From positions 9,760 through 34,274 of the forward strand of contig DCAF01000077.1 in NCBI GenBank assembly GCA_002311915.1: a stretch of 24,515 bases of DNA, read 5' to 3'. The DNA is from Sulfurovum sp. UBA1140. GTDB taxonomy: Bacteria > Campylobacterota > Campylobacteria > Campylobacterales > Sulfurovaceae. The position numbers were made by a program, and so were the translations under genes. The notes beneath the pieces are model-generated. The model did not search any database, had not been told where the DNA came from, and saw only the letters and a list, made by a program, of their open reading frames with translations. This document shows positions 1-7,888 of the stretch, in pieces (the first letter of the stretch is position 1; the number at the start of each line of letters is the position of its first letter).

Positions 1-523
1 TAATATTAGTATCACCCCTATTTTTTAAGGATTCCTCGGCTTCTAATTTTTTAGGGGTTGTTGACTTTTTTTCTGTGGCTTCTATCTGCATTATCAGGGT
101 TCTATTTTGATGTTCCAATTCGGCATTTTTGGTTTGTAGTTCTAAAATAAGTTGATGCTCTTTGGGTTTGGGATGGCTTAGATTGTACTCTTTGCCAAGC
201 TTGGTGATTCGCACGGCTCTAAAATTGGCATTAGAGTACCACTCATCTACTTTTAAAAGTTTGGTTTCTACTAATCCCAATTTTTTAAGTTGTGTAAAAC
301 AAGCTTCAATGGTTTTTGTCCCTAAAATCAAATCATCTTCTATCTTATGGGTGGTTAAAATAAAATAACCATCCATACACGTAGCCCAATTTTTAAGCAT
401 TAATAGGTACGAGATAACAATGGTTTGGGTCAGCGTAAGCCCGTACTTTCTTTTAAAAATATGGTCAATAACACTGGTTCGGGTACATTTTGGGAGTTCT
501 TTTGATGGAGGTATGGCAGACAT
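1..523 (-). CDS. Predicted winged-helix-like DNA-binding protein, partial (runs off window start)
   Basis: This gene is not a family I can name. It starts with ATG at 523-521, preceded on the minus strand by an AAGGA ribosome binding site six bases upstream, and stays open to position 1, so at least 174 residues are visible and the C-terminus lies outside. Residues about 23-110 look like a winged helix: helices around YGLTLTQTIVISYLLML, then KIEDDLILGTKTIEACFTQLKKLGLVE, which resembles a helix-turn-helix plus recognition helix in which a second reader helix ends in GLVE. The region after about residue 120 is charged and probably coiled coil (ELQTKNAELEHQNRTL). It is clearly paralogous to the protein at 16588-17037 (shared KTIEA..L..L..GL.E and FK.KY.L..TQ patterns), and the two genes share their upstream leader. 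DNA binding and autoregulation are inferences; a plasmid or phage replication/regulatory protein is an alternative. Confidence 0.65.
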   Translation of the reverse strand, partial: MSAIPPSKELPKCTRTSVIDHIFKRKYGLTLTQTIVISYLLMLKNWATCMDGYFILTTHKIEDDLILGTKTIEACFTQLKKLGLVETKLLKVDEWYSNANFRAVRITKLGKEYNLSHPKPKEHQLILELQTKNAELEHQNRTLIMQIEATEKKSTTPKKLEAEESLKNRGDTNI

Positions 524-572
524 GATTGTTCCTTGAATTTTAATTCAAGAGTCCAAATACTAACATCTCTTG
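524..572 (-). promoter_or_regulatory. Nested inverted repeats over the ribosome binding site of the left-edge gene
   Basis: Two overlapping inverted repeats lie directly upstream of the start codon at 523. The inner one, at 532-549 (CTTGAATTTTAATTCAAG), has perfect 8-base arms, and its arm nearest the gene includes part of the AAGGA ribosome binding site. The outer one pairs 546-551 (CAAGAG) with 567-572 (CTCTTG). Both use the same central bases, so the two stems exclude each other. The same arrangement, with altered but still complementary arms, precedes the paralogue at 16537. It could be a translational switch in RNA or a dyad operator in DNA; the sequence alone does not decide. Confidence 0.6.
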
Positions 573-861
573 GTTATAAAAAGAGACTATCAGCGATTTT
601 TTGTTACAATCGTGTTTGAGTGGAATTTGTTAGACTTATCAGGGCTTGGCGTTCCACTCATCTCTTTTTATCTTATTTCACATTTTATCACAAAAATACT
701 TTTAAAAAAATATTCTTTTTGGGTTAGTTTTATTTCTACAAGAAGGAAAGTAGGAGTTTTTTACTCTTATTTAAATATATTTTCAAAGAATTATTACTAT
801 TATCCATTTTAAAGCCAATCTACTATATAGTATTTTTCAAATTAAATAATAGGGTATTTTG
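573..861. other. AT-rich intergenic region with a long-loop inverted repeat (617-625 / 652-660)
   Basis: Together with the leader above, this makes about 340 bases without a convincing gene between two divergent genes. It contains TGAGTGGAA at 617-625 and its exact complement TTCCACTCA at 652-660, separated by 26 bases. A hairpin with 9-base arms and a 25-base loop lies in the equivalent place upstream of the paralogue (16367-16409). Both copies also carry GCTGATAG between this hairpin and the start codon. An open frame at 570-812 is present but has no ribosome binding site and a low-complexity, phenylalanine/tyrosine-rich product, so I do not call it. The rest is AT-rich and presumably carries the divergent promoters. 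Confidence 0.5.
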
Positions 862-1713
862 ATGAAAGAGATACTTAATATCTATAAAGCTAACAGAATT
901 GTGATAGAAAATTATATTAATACAATGATTTCTAATATAGAAGATGACTCTATTAAATCATACCAAAAAATTCTAAAAAAATATAACTTCATACAACTTA
1001 TGTATGAAGTTAATAACAAGTACAGACAGATAAGTCCTGTTGTGTGCCGAAAAGAGAGTGTTGCAGAGGGAATAGATAGTGATAAGAGTCATTACTTTAT
1101 TAAGTTAAAACTAAATGAGAATGGTATATACATATCAAATCCATATATACACTATCGTACAGGAAAATCAAGTATATCAGTTGTTGCAAAATTCAATGAC
1201 AAGTATAAGGTCTTTGACATTGATTTAGTCTCAATTTTGGAACATCTAAAACTAATAGAGTACAACAGTGTTCATGAAAAATATAAAAAAGCAATCTACA
1301 CTATGGGTTCACTTTTTTTGTCCATAGTATCAATTATGTTGATAGCATATGGAGGGTATATTTTTGTAAAAATAATATTTTCCTTTGGTGATATAGATTT
1401 TCTTCAAACTATCTTTAAGTCGATTATATCCATAACCTTAGGTTTAGCCATATTTGATTTGGCCAAACAGATATTTGAACATGAAGTTCTATTTGACTCA
1501 TTTCATCATCCTGAGGATAAAGAGTATAAAGTTTTGGGCAAATTTCTTATCTCTATTGTTATTGCTCTTGCCATAGAGACGCTGATGGTTGTTTTCAAAG
1601 TTGCACTAGATGACTATACTCAGATGTTGTCTGCCTTTTATCTCATGATAGGTACAACTTTAATGTTTGTTGGTTTGGCGTATTTTTATAAGATAATTAT
1701 TGCGAAAAAATAG
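862..1713 (+). CDS. Four-helix membrane protein with N-terminal PDC-like sensor domain
   Basis: A protein of 283 residues. The ATG at 862 is chosen over the adjacent upstream TTG because AGGG lies seven bases before it. Residues about 1-140 are soluble and contain an ISNPYIHYRTGKSSISVVAKF stretch (about 91-111) followed by a VFDIDLVSILEHL-like segment, which resembles the core of PDC/Cache sensor domains (SPV... then Y.S.PY....TG...I.V). Four hydrophobic segments follow, at about 146-172, 178-200, 224-248 and 256-280, with a short charged loop (FDSFHHPEDKEYK) between the second and third. There is no N-terminal membrane segment or signal peptide, so the PDC-like part is predicted to be cytoplasmic, unlike classical periplasmic PDC sensors. 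Proteins of this shape in Campylobacterota are often labelled 'general glycosylation pathway protein', but nothing here supports a glycosylation role. Function unknown. Confidence 0.75.
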   Translation: MKEILNIYKANRIVIENYINTMISNIEDDSIKSYQKILKKYNFIQLMYEVNNKYRQISPVVCRKESVAEGIDSDKSHYFIKLKLNENGIYISNPYIHYRTGKSSISVVAKFNDKYKVFDIDLVSILEHLKLIEYNSVHEKYKKAIYTMGSLFLSIVSIMLIAYGGYIFVKIIFSFGDIDFLQTIFKSIISITLGLAIFDLAKQIFEHEVLFDSFHHPEDKEYKVLGKFLISIVIALAIETLMVVFKVALDDYTQMLSAFYLMIGTTLMFVGLAYFYKIIIAKK

Positions 1714-1756
1714 TCTTTGCCTACTTTACTCTTTATCATTATTCTCACCTATCTTA

Positions 1757-1777
1757 GAGGCTGAAGTCATCGGTTCC
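1757..1777 (+). repeat. Copy D (partial) of an interspersed modular repeat, gamma module
   Basis: This 21-base stretch (GAGGCTGAAG followed by TCATCGGTTCC) matches the reverse complement of 16204-16224 at 20 of 21 positions and resembles 23044-23064 (three differences). It lies 44 bases after the stop of the membrane protein gene, a placement like the other copies, which also sit just behind genes. Only the gamma module is clear here; the flanking sequence is not recognisably related to the rest of the unit. Confidence 0.55.
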
Positions 1778-1997
1778 TACTTTTGCAAGAAGTTTATTAG
1801 TGTGGTAGTCTATACTTTCACCAATGAGTCTATTCATGTTTTTGCCATTGGTGGGCATTATACCGATAAATAAGTTGCCAATATCCCCCCAAATTTATTA
1901 AAGATAAAGAGTTTTTCTGCTAAAATTCGCAAATTAATAGACTTTAGTGAATTTCTAAAGTAATCAAAAAGAGATAAAAGCAAAGGATACCATCAAT

Positions 1998-2267
1998 ATG
2001 GCACATCATCAGTCAACGATTAAGAGAATCAGACAGACCGTTAAAAGAACAGAGAGAAACAGATACTATAGAACACGATTCAAAAATATCGTTAAAGCAG
2101 TAGTTGTAGCTACAGAAGCTAATGATAAAACAGCAGCAACAGAGGCTCTTAAAGTTGCCAATAAGCAGATTCATAAAATGGTTAGCAAGGGTTTCATTAA
2201 GAAAACTACTGCTGCTAGAAAAGTTAGCCGTCTTCACCTTATGGTTAACAAAATCGAAGCTGCGTAG
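1998..2267 (+). CDS. rpsT: 30S ribosomal protein S20
   Basis: An 89-residue, very basic protein with the S20 pattern: MAHHQSTIKRIRQ at the N-terminus, ERNRYYRTRFK in the middle and GFIKKTTAARKVSRL near the C-terminus. S20 binds 16S rRNA early in small-subunit assembly. The length is normal for the family. A GGAT ribosome binding site lies about ten bases before the ATG. A strong hairpin follows the stop codon, and prfA lies 90 bases downstream; the rpsT-prfA order is common in Campylobacterota. The hairpin between them suggests partial or complete separation of the two transcripts. Confidence 0.97.
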   Translation: MAHHQSTIKRIRQTVKRTERNRYYRTRFKNIVKAVVVATEANDKTAATEALKVANKQIHKMVSKGFIKKTTAARKVSRLHLMVNKIEAA

Positions 2268-2288
2268 TTCGGCTTCTTATCTTCTCTT

Positions 2289-2314
2289 ATATTAAGCCTT
2301 TTATGGCTTAATAT
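2289..2314 (+). terminator. Hairpin after rpsT
   Basis: ATATTAAGCC at 2289-2298 pairs perfectly with GGCTTAATAT at 2305-2314 around a six-base loop, and is followed by ACTCTTTT. It sits 22 bases after the rpsT stop and upstream of prfA. The T run is short and begins four bases after the stem, so it may be a weak terminator or an mRNA-stabilising hairpin. Confidence 0.6.
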
Positions 2315-2357
2315 ACTCTTTTAAAATTTTTACAAAATACACCATTAGGTTTTTAAC

Positions 2358-3425
2358 ATGTTTCAAGAAAAACTCCAACCCTTTATTGACCGATATAACG
2401 AAATTACTAGCCTTTTAAGTGCTCCTGATATTGCTAGTGATATTAAACGTATGACTGCTCTTGGTAAAGAACAGGCAGGTCTATCTAAGCTTGTTGAGAA
2501 GGCTAAAGAGTATATTGAAACAGCAGAATCCATTGCCGAGAACAAAGAACTTTTGGGTGATGATGAGTTGGGTGATTTGGCAAAAGAGGAGTTGTCTGAA
2601 CTTGAACCACTGCTTCCTCGGATTAAAGATGATATTAAAGTTTTGATGATTCCTACTGATCCTAACGATGATAAAAATATCTATTTAGAGCTTCGTGCAG
2701 GGGCAGGTGGTGATGAAGCAGCATTGTTTGTGGCAGACTTGTTTAAGATGTATGTACGTTACGCCGAGGTAGTAGGTTGGAGAGTTGAGATTGTTAGCTC
2801 GTCAGATGGAACAGCAGGTGGATACAAAGAGATGATTGCCATGTTTAAAGGTAATGGGGTCTACTCTCAGCTTAAATACGAAGCAGGAGTCCATCGTGTG
2901 CAGAGGGTTCCTGATACCGAGACTCAAGGGCGTGTGCATACCTCTGCTATTACGGTAGCTGTTATTCCAGAGGTAGATGATGTCGAGGTAAATATTAAGC
3001 CCAACGAAGTCAAAATGGATGTTTATCGTTCTAGTGGATGTGGGGGGCAGTCGGTTAATACCACCGATTCAGCAGTACGTTTAACCCATATTCCTACAGG
3101 AATTGTGGTGGCGATTCAAGATGAGAAGTCACAACATAAAAATAGAGATAAAGCGATGAAAGTTTTAAAAGCTAGGGTGTATGATGCTCAACTTCAAGCT
3201 CAACTCGATGAGACCTCTGCTCAACGAAAACTGCAAGTGGGTTCTGGTGGTAGGTCAGAGAAGATACGTACTTACAACTATCCACAAAATCGTTTGACCG
3301 ATCATAGAGTTGACTTAACACTCTACTCTTTAGATAGAATTATGAATGATGGAAATTTAAAATTGGTACTTGACCCTTTAAATGCTCATGCTCAAGCCGA
3401 GGCGATTAAAGAGGCAGGATTGTAA
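2358..3425 (+). CDS. prfA: Peptide chain release factor 1
   Basis: A 355-residue class I release factor that recognises UAA and UAG in the ribosomal A site and triggers hydrolysis of peptidyl-tRNA. The GGQ motif contacting the peptidyl transferase centre is at residues 229-231 (within SSGCGGQSVNTT), and the PxT stop-codon recognition tripeptide is P185-D186-T187, which distinguishes RF1 from RF2 (SPF). The C-terminal NYPQNRLTDHRV element typical of RF1 is present. The length is normal and the frame is intact. The residue just before GGQ is Cys, where Ala is the common choice; this is a mild variation. It follows rpsT and ends at a hairpin shared with the convergent PAS gene. Confidence 0.97.
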   Translation: MFQEKLQPFIDRYNEITSLLSAPDIASDIKRMTALGKEQAGLSKLVEKAKEYIETAESIAENKELLGDDELGDLAKEELSELEPLLPRIKDDIKVLMIPTDPNDDKNIYLELRAGAGGDEAALFVADLFKMYVRYAEVVGWRVEIVSSSDGTAGGYKEMIAMFKGNGVYSQLKYEAGVHRVQRVPDTETQGRVHTSAITVAVIPEVDDVEVNIKPNEVKMDVYRSSGCGGQSVNTTDSAVRLTHIPTGIVVAIQDEKSQHKNRDKAMKVLKARVYDAQLQAQLDETSAQRKLQVGSGGRSEKIRTYNYPQNRLTDHRVDLTLYSLDRIMNDGNLKLVLDPLNAHAQAEAIKEAGL

Positions 3426-3429
3426 GATA

Positions 3430-3445
3430 TGGGGTTTTAACCCCA
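3430..3445. terminator. Symmetric hairpin between convergent prfA and PAS gene
   Basis: TGGGGTT at 3430-3436 pairs with AACCCCA at 3439-3445 around TT. It spans the end of the minus-strand PAS gene and begins four bases after the prfA stop. Its position and symmetry suit a bidirectional terminator, although no long T run follows on either strand. Confidence 0.45.
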
Positions 3446-3991
3446 CATTCCTCCAAAAAATTTGTTCATAAAACCTTTGGGTTTAATAATTTCATCTAAA
3501 AAGTTATCATAGTTAACCCCTCGCTCCTCTAAAAAAGATTCCAGATAAGAGAGTGATCCTTCCATCCCATGTTTTTTTTCAATTTTTAACATGGTTTCAT
3601 AAAGCTCTTCCATGGTCTCGATTACCTGCTTGGGTGCTGAACTTTGAAAAGAGCTAAATGATTTAATGTTTCCCTCTTGATCTTTTTTAACATCAAAGTC
3701 AACAATCACCCAATAGTATTCACCACTTCGTGCAAGATTTTTAAGAACAGCAGAGACATGTTCACCACGTAGTAGGCTGTTCCAAACTAAAAAGAAAATG
3801 GATTGTGGCATATCAGGATGTCGTAGGACATTATGTGGGGAGCCGACAAGTGCCTCTTCTTCATATCCTGAAATATCACAAAGATTTTTATTGACAAAGA
3901 GAATCTTCCCCTTGGTATCTGTTTTGCTGACGATAAATTTTTTTTTATTAAATTTAATCTCTTGATCAATGGCGAGGGGGCGATATATCAT
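3437..3991 (-). CDS. Single-domain PAS protein (Aer-type PAS)
   Basis: A 184-residue cytoplasmic protein with no signal peptide or membrane segment. Residues about 17-130 form a PAS domain with the features of the Aer/energy-taxis subgroup: SKTDTKGKILFVNKN, then ISGYEEEALVGSPHNVLRHPDMP and FFLVWNSLLRGE. PAS domains of this subgroup often bind FAD or heme and sense redox or oxygen. A helical tail (about 130-184) follows, with METMEELYETMLKIEKKHG-like character, ending in a glycine-rich FFGGMWG. There is no HAMP, methyl-accepting, kinase or GGDEF domain, so the output must come through a partner. No chemotaxis or kinase gene is adjacent. Start ATG at 3991; the ribosome binding site is weak (GGTAAAAAAG). 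Confidence 0.85.
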   Translation of the reverse strand: MIYRPLAIDQEIKFNKKKFIVSKTDTKGKILFVNKNLCDISGYEEEALVGSPHNVLRHPDMPQSIFFLVWNSLLRGEHVSAVLKNLARSGEYYWVIVDFDVKKDQEGNIKSFSSFQSSAPKQVIETMEELYETMLKIEKKHGMEGSLSYLESFLEERGVNYDNFLDEIIKPKGFMNKFFGGMWG

Positions 3992-4268
3992 CTTTTTTAC
4001 CTTATGCTTATTCAGAAGTATTTTAGCTAAGAATTACTAAATAGAGCATTGAAAATATAGAAACAATAAAAAAATAATACTTCCTTATGTTTCGATTTAG
4101 AAGCTTTTATAGGTACTGCTTAGAGGTGTAAAAGACCGAAAAATCATCTGTTAAAGCAGATTTTGATTAAAAAATAGAGAAATACCATAAAAAAGAACAA
4201 AAAATAAGTATAGATTTTTTTTTAATAATTGGTTAAACTGTACCCCATTATAAAGTAAAGGTTTTGTT

Positions 4269-5939
4269 ATGTTAAAAAAAATTCTCTATTTAATACCCTT
4301 AAGTTTACTGCTTATGGTGGGTTGTTCTGAACCTACTCCCTCTTTGGATGGTGTAAAAATTTCAGGTAAGGTAACCTACGATTATGTTCCTGTTGATCTT
4401 AGTTATGGTGGTATCGCCAAATTAGATTATGCTAAAGTTAAAAAAGTTGCGTCAAAAAATGTGGTGGTTAAGGCATTGGATGGTGGGGGAAAAACCCTTG
4501 CTACAACCAAGACCGATAAGAATGGTCACTACTCATTTGTGGTGGCTAAAAATGTAAATGTTAAAGTTCGTGTTTATGCACGTATTTATAAAGAGGACTC
4601 TTGGGATGTCTCTGTGGTGGACAATACCAATATGAAAGCACTCTATGTGATCGAAGGAAAATACCATAACAGTGGAGAGAAACATAATATACGAAATCTT
4701 CATGCCTCTTCAGGTTGGGTAGGAACAGATTATCAAAACCCTAGAGTGGCTGCTCCTTTTGCTATTTTGGACAGTATTAATAAGGTAATGAATAAAGTAC
4801 GTCAAGCCGATAATGATGCTAAGTTTCCTCAATTAACGGTGAATTGGTCGGTGAATAATATCGCGGCAGGTGGTGATTTAGAGAGTGGACAGATTGTCAC
4901 TTCCCATTATGATGGTGAGCAAGGGTTGTGGATATTAGGAGATGCCAACAGTGATACTGATGAGTATGATGATCATATTATTATTCATGAGTGGGGTCAC
5001 TATTTTGAAGACCAGTTCTCACGAACCGACAGTATTGGTGGCCCTCACTCTACAGGTGAGGAACTTGATATTCGTTTGGCATTTGGAGAGGGATGGGGTA
5101 ATGCTCTTTCAGGAATTGCAACCGATAACCCTATCTATTTTGATACTTCAGGTATGAGCCAATCGTATGGATGGTATATGGATTTAGAATCAGGTGCTCA
5201 AAAAAATCCAGGTTGGTATGCCGAGGGTTCAGTGCAAAGAATCTTATATGACTTGTATGATGCTGATACTGATGAATCCTATGACCGTGTACATTTAGGA
5301 TTTAAACCTATCTATGAGGCGATGATTGGCAAAGAACGAAATACCAAAGCCTTTACCAGTATATTCTCGTTTATTCATGCCATTAAGTCTGAAAATAGTG
5401 GAAAAGCAGATAAGATTGATAGGCTAGTGGCCTATGAACAGATTCATATCATCTCTGACAGTTATGGAACCGACCGTAAAAATACAGCCAATAGTCAATA
5501 TACTACCCCTGTTTATAGGGATTTAAGAGTAGGTGGGGTAATGAATGTTTGTAACCGAAATAATTTTGGTGTCTATAATAAGCTAGGAAACCGAAGTTAT
5601 ATTAAGATACATATTGCTACAGCAGGAAATTATCGTGTTGATGCACATCCTAGCAATGGACAAATTACAGCCAATACCGATCCTGATATATTGATATACA
5701 GTACCAAGTATCCACATGAAAATATAGGTATATCTTCGGAAGAGGGCTCTTCGTCGGATCGTTTATCTATTTATTTAGAGCAAGGGGATTATCTATTGGA
5801 TGTGTATGATGCTTCATTTGATAACAGTTGTTATACTATTTCATTGAATAGGGTGGCAAACAGTTATAAAGCCAAAGAGGGTGTGATGGCAAAACCAACG
5901 GTTAAGAGACCATTACCAAAGAGACAATACGCCTATTAA
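4269..5939 (+). CDS. Lipoprotein zinc metalloprotease (HExxH, gluzincin-like), paralogue 1
   Basis: A 556-residue protein with a lipobox (LLLMVGC, Cys20), so it is predicted to be an exported lipid-anchored protein. Residues about 30-120 resemble a carboxypeptidase regulatory-like beta-sandwich (VKISGKVTYD..., then KTDKNGHYSF). The catalytic part contains H240-E241-W-G-H244 preceded by a DANSDTDEYDDH run, and GEGWGN with Glu274 as likely third zinc ligand 34 residues after the first His. The HExxH...GEGW spacing recalls M4/M36-type gluzincins, but the family is not certain. Residues about 425-535 look like a PPC-type beta domain (DPDILIY..., then YLEQGDYLLDVYDAS). AAAGG precedes the ATG. Its paralogue follows 59 bases later and shares 69 of 70 bases over the catalytic motif. 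Substrate unknown. Confidence 0.8.
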   Translation: MLKKILYLIPLSLLLMVGCSEPTPSLDGVKISGKVTYDYVPVDLSYGGIAKLDYAKVKKVASKNVVVKALDGGGKTLATTKTDKNGHYSFVVAKNVNVKVRVYARIYKEDSWDVSVVDNTNMKALYVIEGKYHNSGEKHNIRNLHASSGWVGTDYQNPRVAAPFAILDSINKVMNKVRQADNDAKFPQLTVNWSVNNIAAGGDLESGQIVTSHYDGEQGLWILGDANSDTDEYDDHIIIHEWGHYFEDQFSRTDSIGGPHSTGEELDIRLAFGEGWGNALSGIATDNPIYFDTSGMSQSYGWYMDLESGAQKNPGWYAEGSVQRILYDLYDADTDESYDRVHLGFKPIYEAMIGKERNTKAFTSIFSFIHAIKSENSGKADKIDRLVAYEQIHIISDSYGTDRKNTANSQYTTPVYRDLRVGGVMNVCNRNNFGVYNKLGNRSYIKIHIATAGNYRVDAHPSNGQITANTDPDILIYSTKYPHENIGISSEEGSSSDRLSIYLEQGDYLLDVYDASFDNSCYTISLNRVANSYKAKEGVMAKPTVKRPLPKRQYAY

Positions 5940-5998
5940 ACAATTTTTATAGATTGGTATGGCATGATAAAAGATAATTTAAGAAGTGAAGGATTATT

Positions 5999-7879
5999 GT
6001 GAGAAATAGACTGTACGATTTACCCTTGGTTGCTCTTATGACACTTTTTGTTGGTTGTGGAGATTTTGTTGAAGAGACCTCTACGCAAGATACACCCAAC
6101 AGATTGGATGCTCCAACAGTAGAAGAGATTAATAACAATAATCCTACACTAGTAGGGAGTTGTGAGCTTAAAGATACCATTACCATATTGATTGATACCA
6201 AATCTCTTGCCAATACAACCACTTGTAATAATAGTAGTTATCGTATTACGGTAGGCTCTACTCTTGAAAATGGGGCGCATGATATTACTGCCATTGCTAC
6301 CCGTAATGGTGTTGATTCTATCGTTTCAGCCATTACCCCCGTTTTTATAACAGACACCACAGGAGGTATTGGTGCATCAGAAATAGATGGTACAGTAACA
6401 CTTTCTGGAAAAATTACTTATGATAGAGTAAGGATGAATAAAAATAGTGTTGGACTCGATTATGACAATACAATAAAAGAGCCTGCAAAACAGGTTGTGG
6501 TAAGCTTGATTGGTAGTCTTGGGCAGACACTCGCTTCGACAACAACCGATGATAGTGGAGCGTATCGTTTTACAAGTATTCCTCAAGAGACCATGGTTAA
6601 AATTCGTGTCGATGCCAAGATGCAAAAAATAGGGCAAGGGGGTTGGGATGTTCAGGTGCATGACAATACCCGTGGAGATGTTCTTTATGTCATGGAGGGA
6701 GTATTTTCATCAACAAGAAGTAGCAACTCTACACGTAATTTGAACGCTTCGAGTGGATGGAGTCTTGGTGATGGTGCGTATACACAAGAGAGAACTGCTG
6801 CCCCTTTTGCCATTTTAGGCAGTATTTATCAGGCGATGCAGAAAGTAAACAGTGCAGACAGTGGTGCAACCTTTCCTGCATTGGTTGTTCATTGGTCAAA
6901 GAGCAATACAGCATCGGGCAATGGAACTGAAGCAGAGTTACGTGATGGACTTATTATTACCTCTCATTTTGATGGAAAGAACAATCTCTATATTTTGGGT
7001 GATGCCAACAGTGATACCGATGAGTATGATGATCATATTATTATTCATGAGTGGGGTCACTATTTTGAAGCCAAGTTTTCACGAGTAGATAGCCGAGGTG
7101 GAGCACATGGTGAGGGGGAGCGGTTGGATATTCGTTTGGCATTTGGAGAAGGCTGGGGTAACGCTTGGTCGGCGATTGCTACCGATGATAGCATCTATTA
7201 TGACTCTTCGGGATGGAAACAGGGGAGTGGTTGGTCAATGGATATAGAGCATGAGCGACACAATACCCCTGGTTGGTACAGTGAAGCTTCGATACAGCGT
7301 ATTTTATATGATTTGTATGATAGCAATGATGATGGAGACGATAGACTCTCTTTAGGCTTTAAACCACTTTATGATGTCTTAACAGGGGGGCAAAAAACCA
7401 CTCCTGCCTTTACGAGTATCTTTTCATTTGTGACAGAGTTAAAAGCACATACGCCACAAAATACCGATTTGATAGATGATATTTTAAGAAGTGAAGATAT
7501 TAGTACCATTGATAACAGTTATGGTAGTACCCATCATAACTTGTACAGTGACATGGATATTGGAGATATAGGTACACTTTGTACCAGTAGAGAGTATGGT
7601 ATTAGAAATAAGTTAAATACCCATAAGTATATGAGATTTAGCGTATACCAAAGTGGTAATTACAAGGTTCAGGTACGTCAAAATAATGGAGCAGGATCAG
7701 ACCCTGATTTTGCTCTTTATAAGACCTCTCCTTTTAAAACCATTGGAGAGGTAGAAGAGGTGATGAAAGGGATTGAACAACAAGAGTATGAACTCTCATC
7801 AGGAGATTATCTGTTGGATGTCTCTGACTACAATAACTTATCACTGGCTTGTTTTGATATAAGCATCAATTTAAATTAA
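5999..7879 (+). CDS. Lipoprotein zinc metalloprotease, paralogue 2 with added Ig-like domain
   Basis: A 626-residue paralogue of the preceding gene. The start is GTG at 5999 with AAGGA five bases upstream. The lipobox is LFVGC (Cys20). Residues about 40-120 are an extra segment absent from paralogue 1, with two Cys (in GSCEL and TTCNN) and a pattern like bacterial Ig-like repeats (ITVGSTLENGAHDITAIATRNG). Then come a carboxypeptidase regulatory-like domain (about 128-235), the zinc site H350-E-x-x-H354 with Glu384 in GEGWGN, and a C-terminal PPC-like domain (DPDFALY, SSGDYLLDVSDY). The catalytic residues match paralogue 1, so both are predicted active. The secreted protein gene starts ten bases after its stop, implying co-transcription. 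Paired proteases of different lengths suggest division of substrates or of location, which is an inference. Confidence 0.8.
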   Translation: MRNRLYDLPLVALMTLFVGCGDFVEETSTQDTPNRLDAPTVEEINNNNPTLVGSCELKDTITILIDTKSLANTTTCNNSSYRITVGSTLENGAHDITAIATRNGVDSIVSAITPVFITDTTGGIGASEIDGTVTLSGKITYDRVRMNKNSVGLDYDNTIKEPAKQVVVSLIGSLGQTLASTTTDDSGAYRFTSIPQETMVKIRVDAKMQKIGQGGWDVQVHDNTRGDVLYVMEGVFSSTRSSNSTRNLNASSGWSLGDGAYTQERTAAPFAILGSIYQAMQKVNSADSGATFPALVVHWSKSNTASGNGTEAELRDGLIITSHFDGKNNLYILGDANSDTDEYDDHIIIHEWGHYFEAKFSRVDSRGGAHGEGERLDIRLAFGEGWGNAWSAIATDDSIYYDSSGWKQGSGWSMDIEHERHNTPGWYSEASIQRILYDLYDSNDDGDDRLSLGFKPLYDVLTGGQKTTPAFTSIFSFVTELKAHTPQNTDLIDDILRSEDISTIDNSYGSTHHNLYSDMDIGDIGTLCTSREYGIRNKLNTHKYMRFSVYQSGNYKVQVRQNNGAGSDPDFALYKTSPFKTIGEVEEVMKGIEQQEYELSSGDYLLDVSDYNNLSLACFDISINLN

Positions 7880-7888
7880 GGATATAAA

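Noticed and set aside
546..572. Leader peptide in the loop of the upstream stem (MLVFGLLN) as an attenuator
   Set aside because: The second copy has a one-base length difference that changes the frame (MLVLDS), and the only purine run touches the ATG, so a conserved peptide is not supported.
617..660. A recombination attachment site suggested by the inverted repeat
   Set aside because: No integrase, tRNA or second matching core is present; a matching hairpin exists upstream of the paralogue, so a leader element is the simpler reading.
570..812. An 80-residue plus-strand frame in the left intergenic region
   Set aside because: It overlaps the leader and long-loop hairpin of the divergent gene, lacks a ribosome binding site and has low-complexity composition.
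1754..1858. A 34-residue minus-strand frame from ATG 1858 (MPTNGKNMNRL...) in the spacer before rpsT
   Set aside because: No ribosome binding site, it overlaps repeat copy D, and no recognisable family; it may be a remnant but cannot be supported as a gene.
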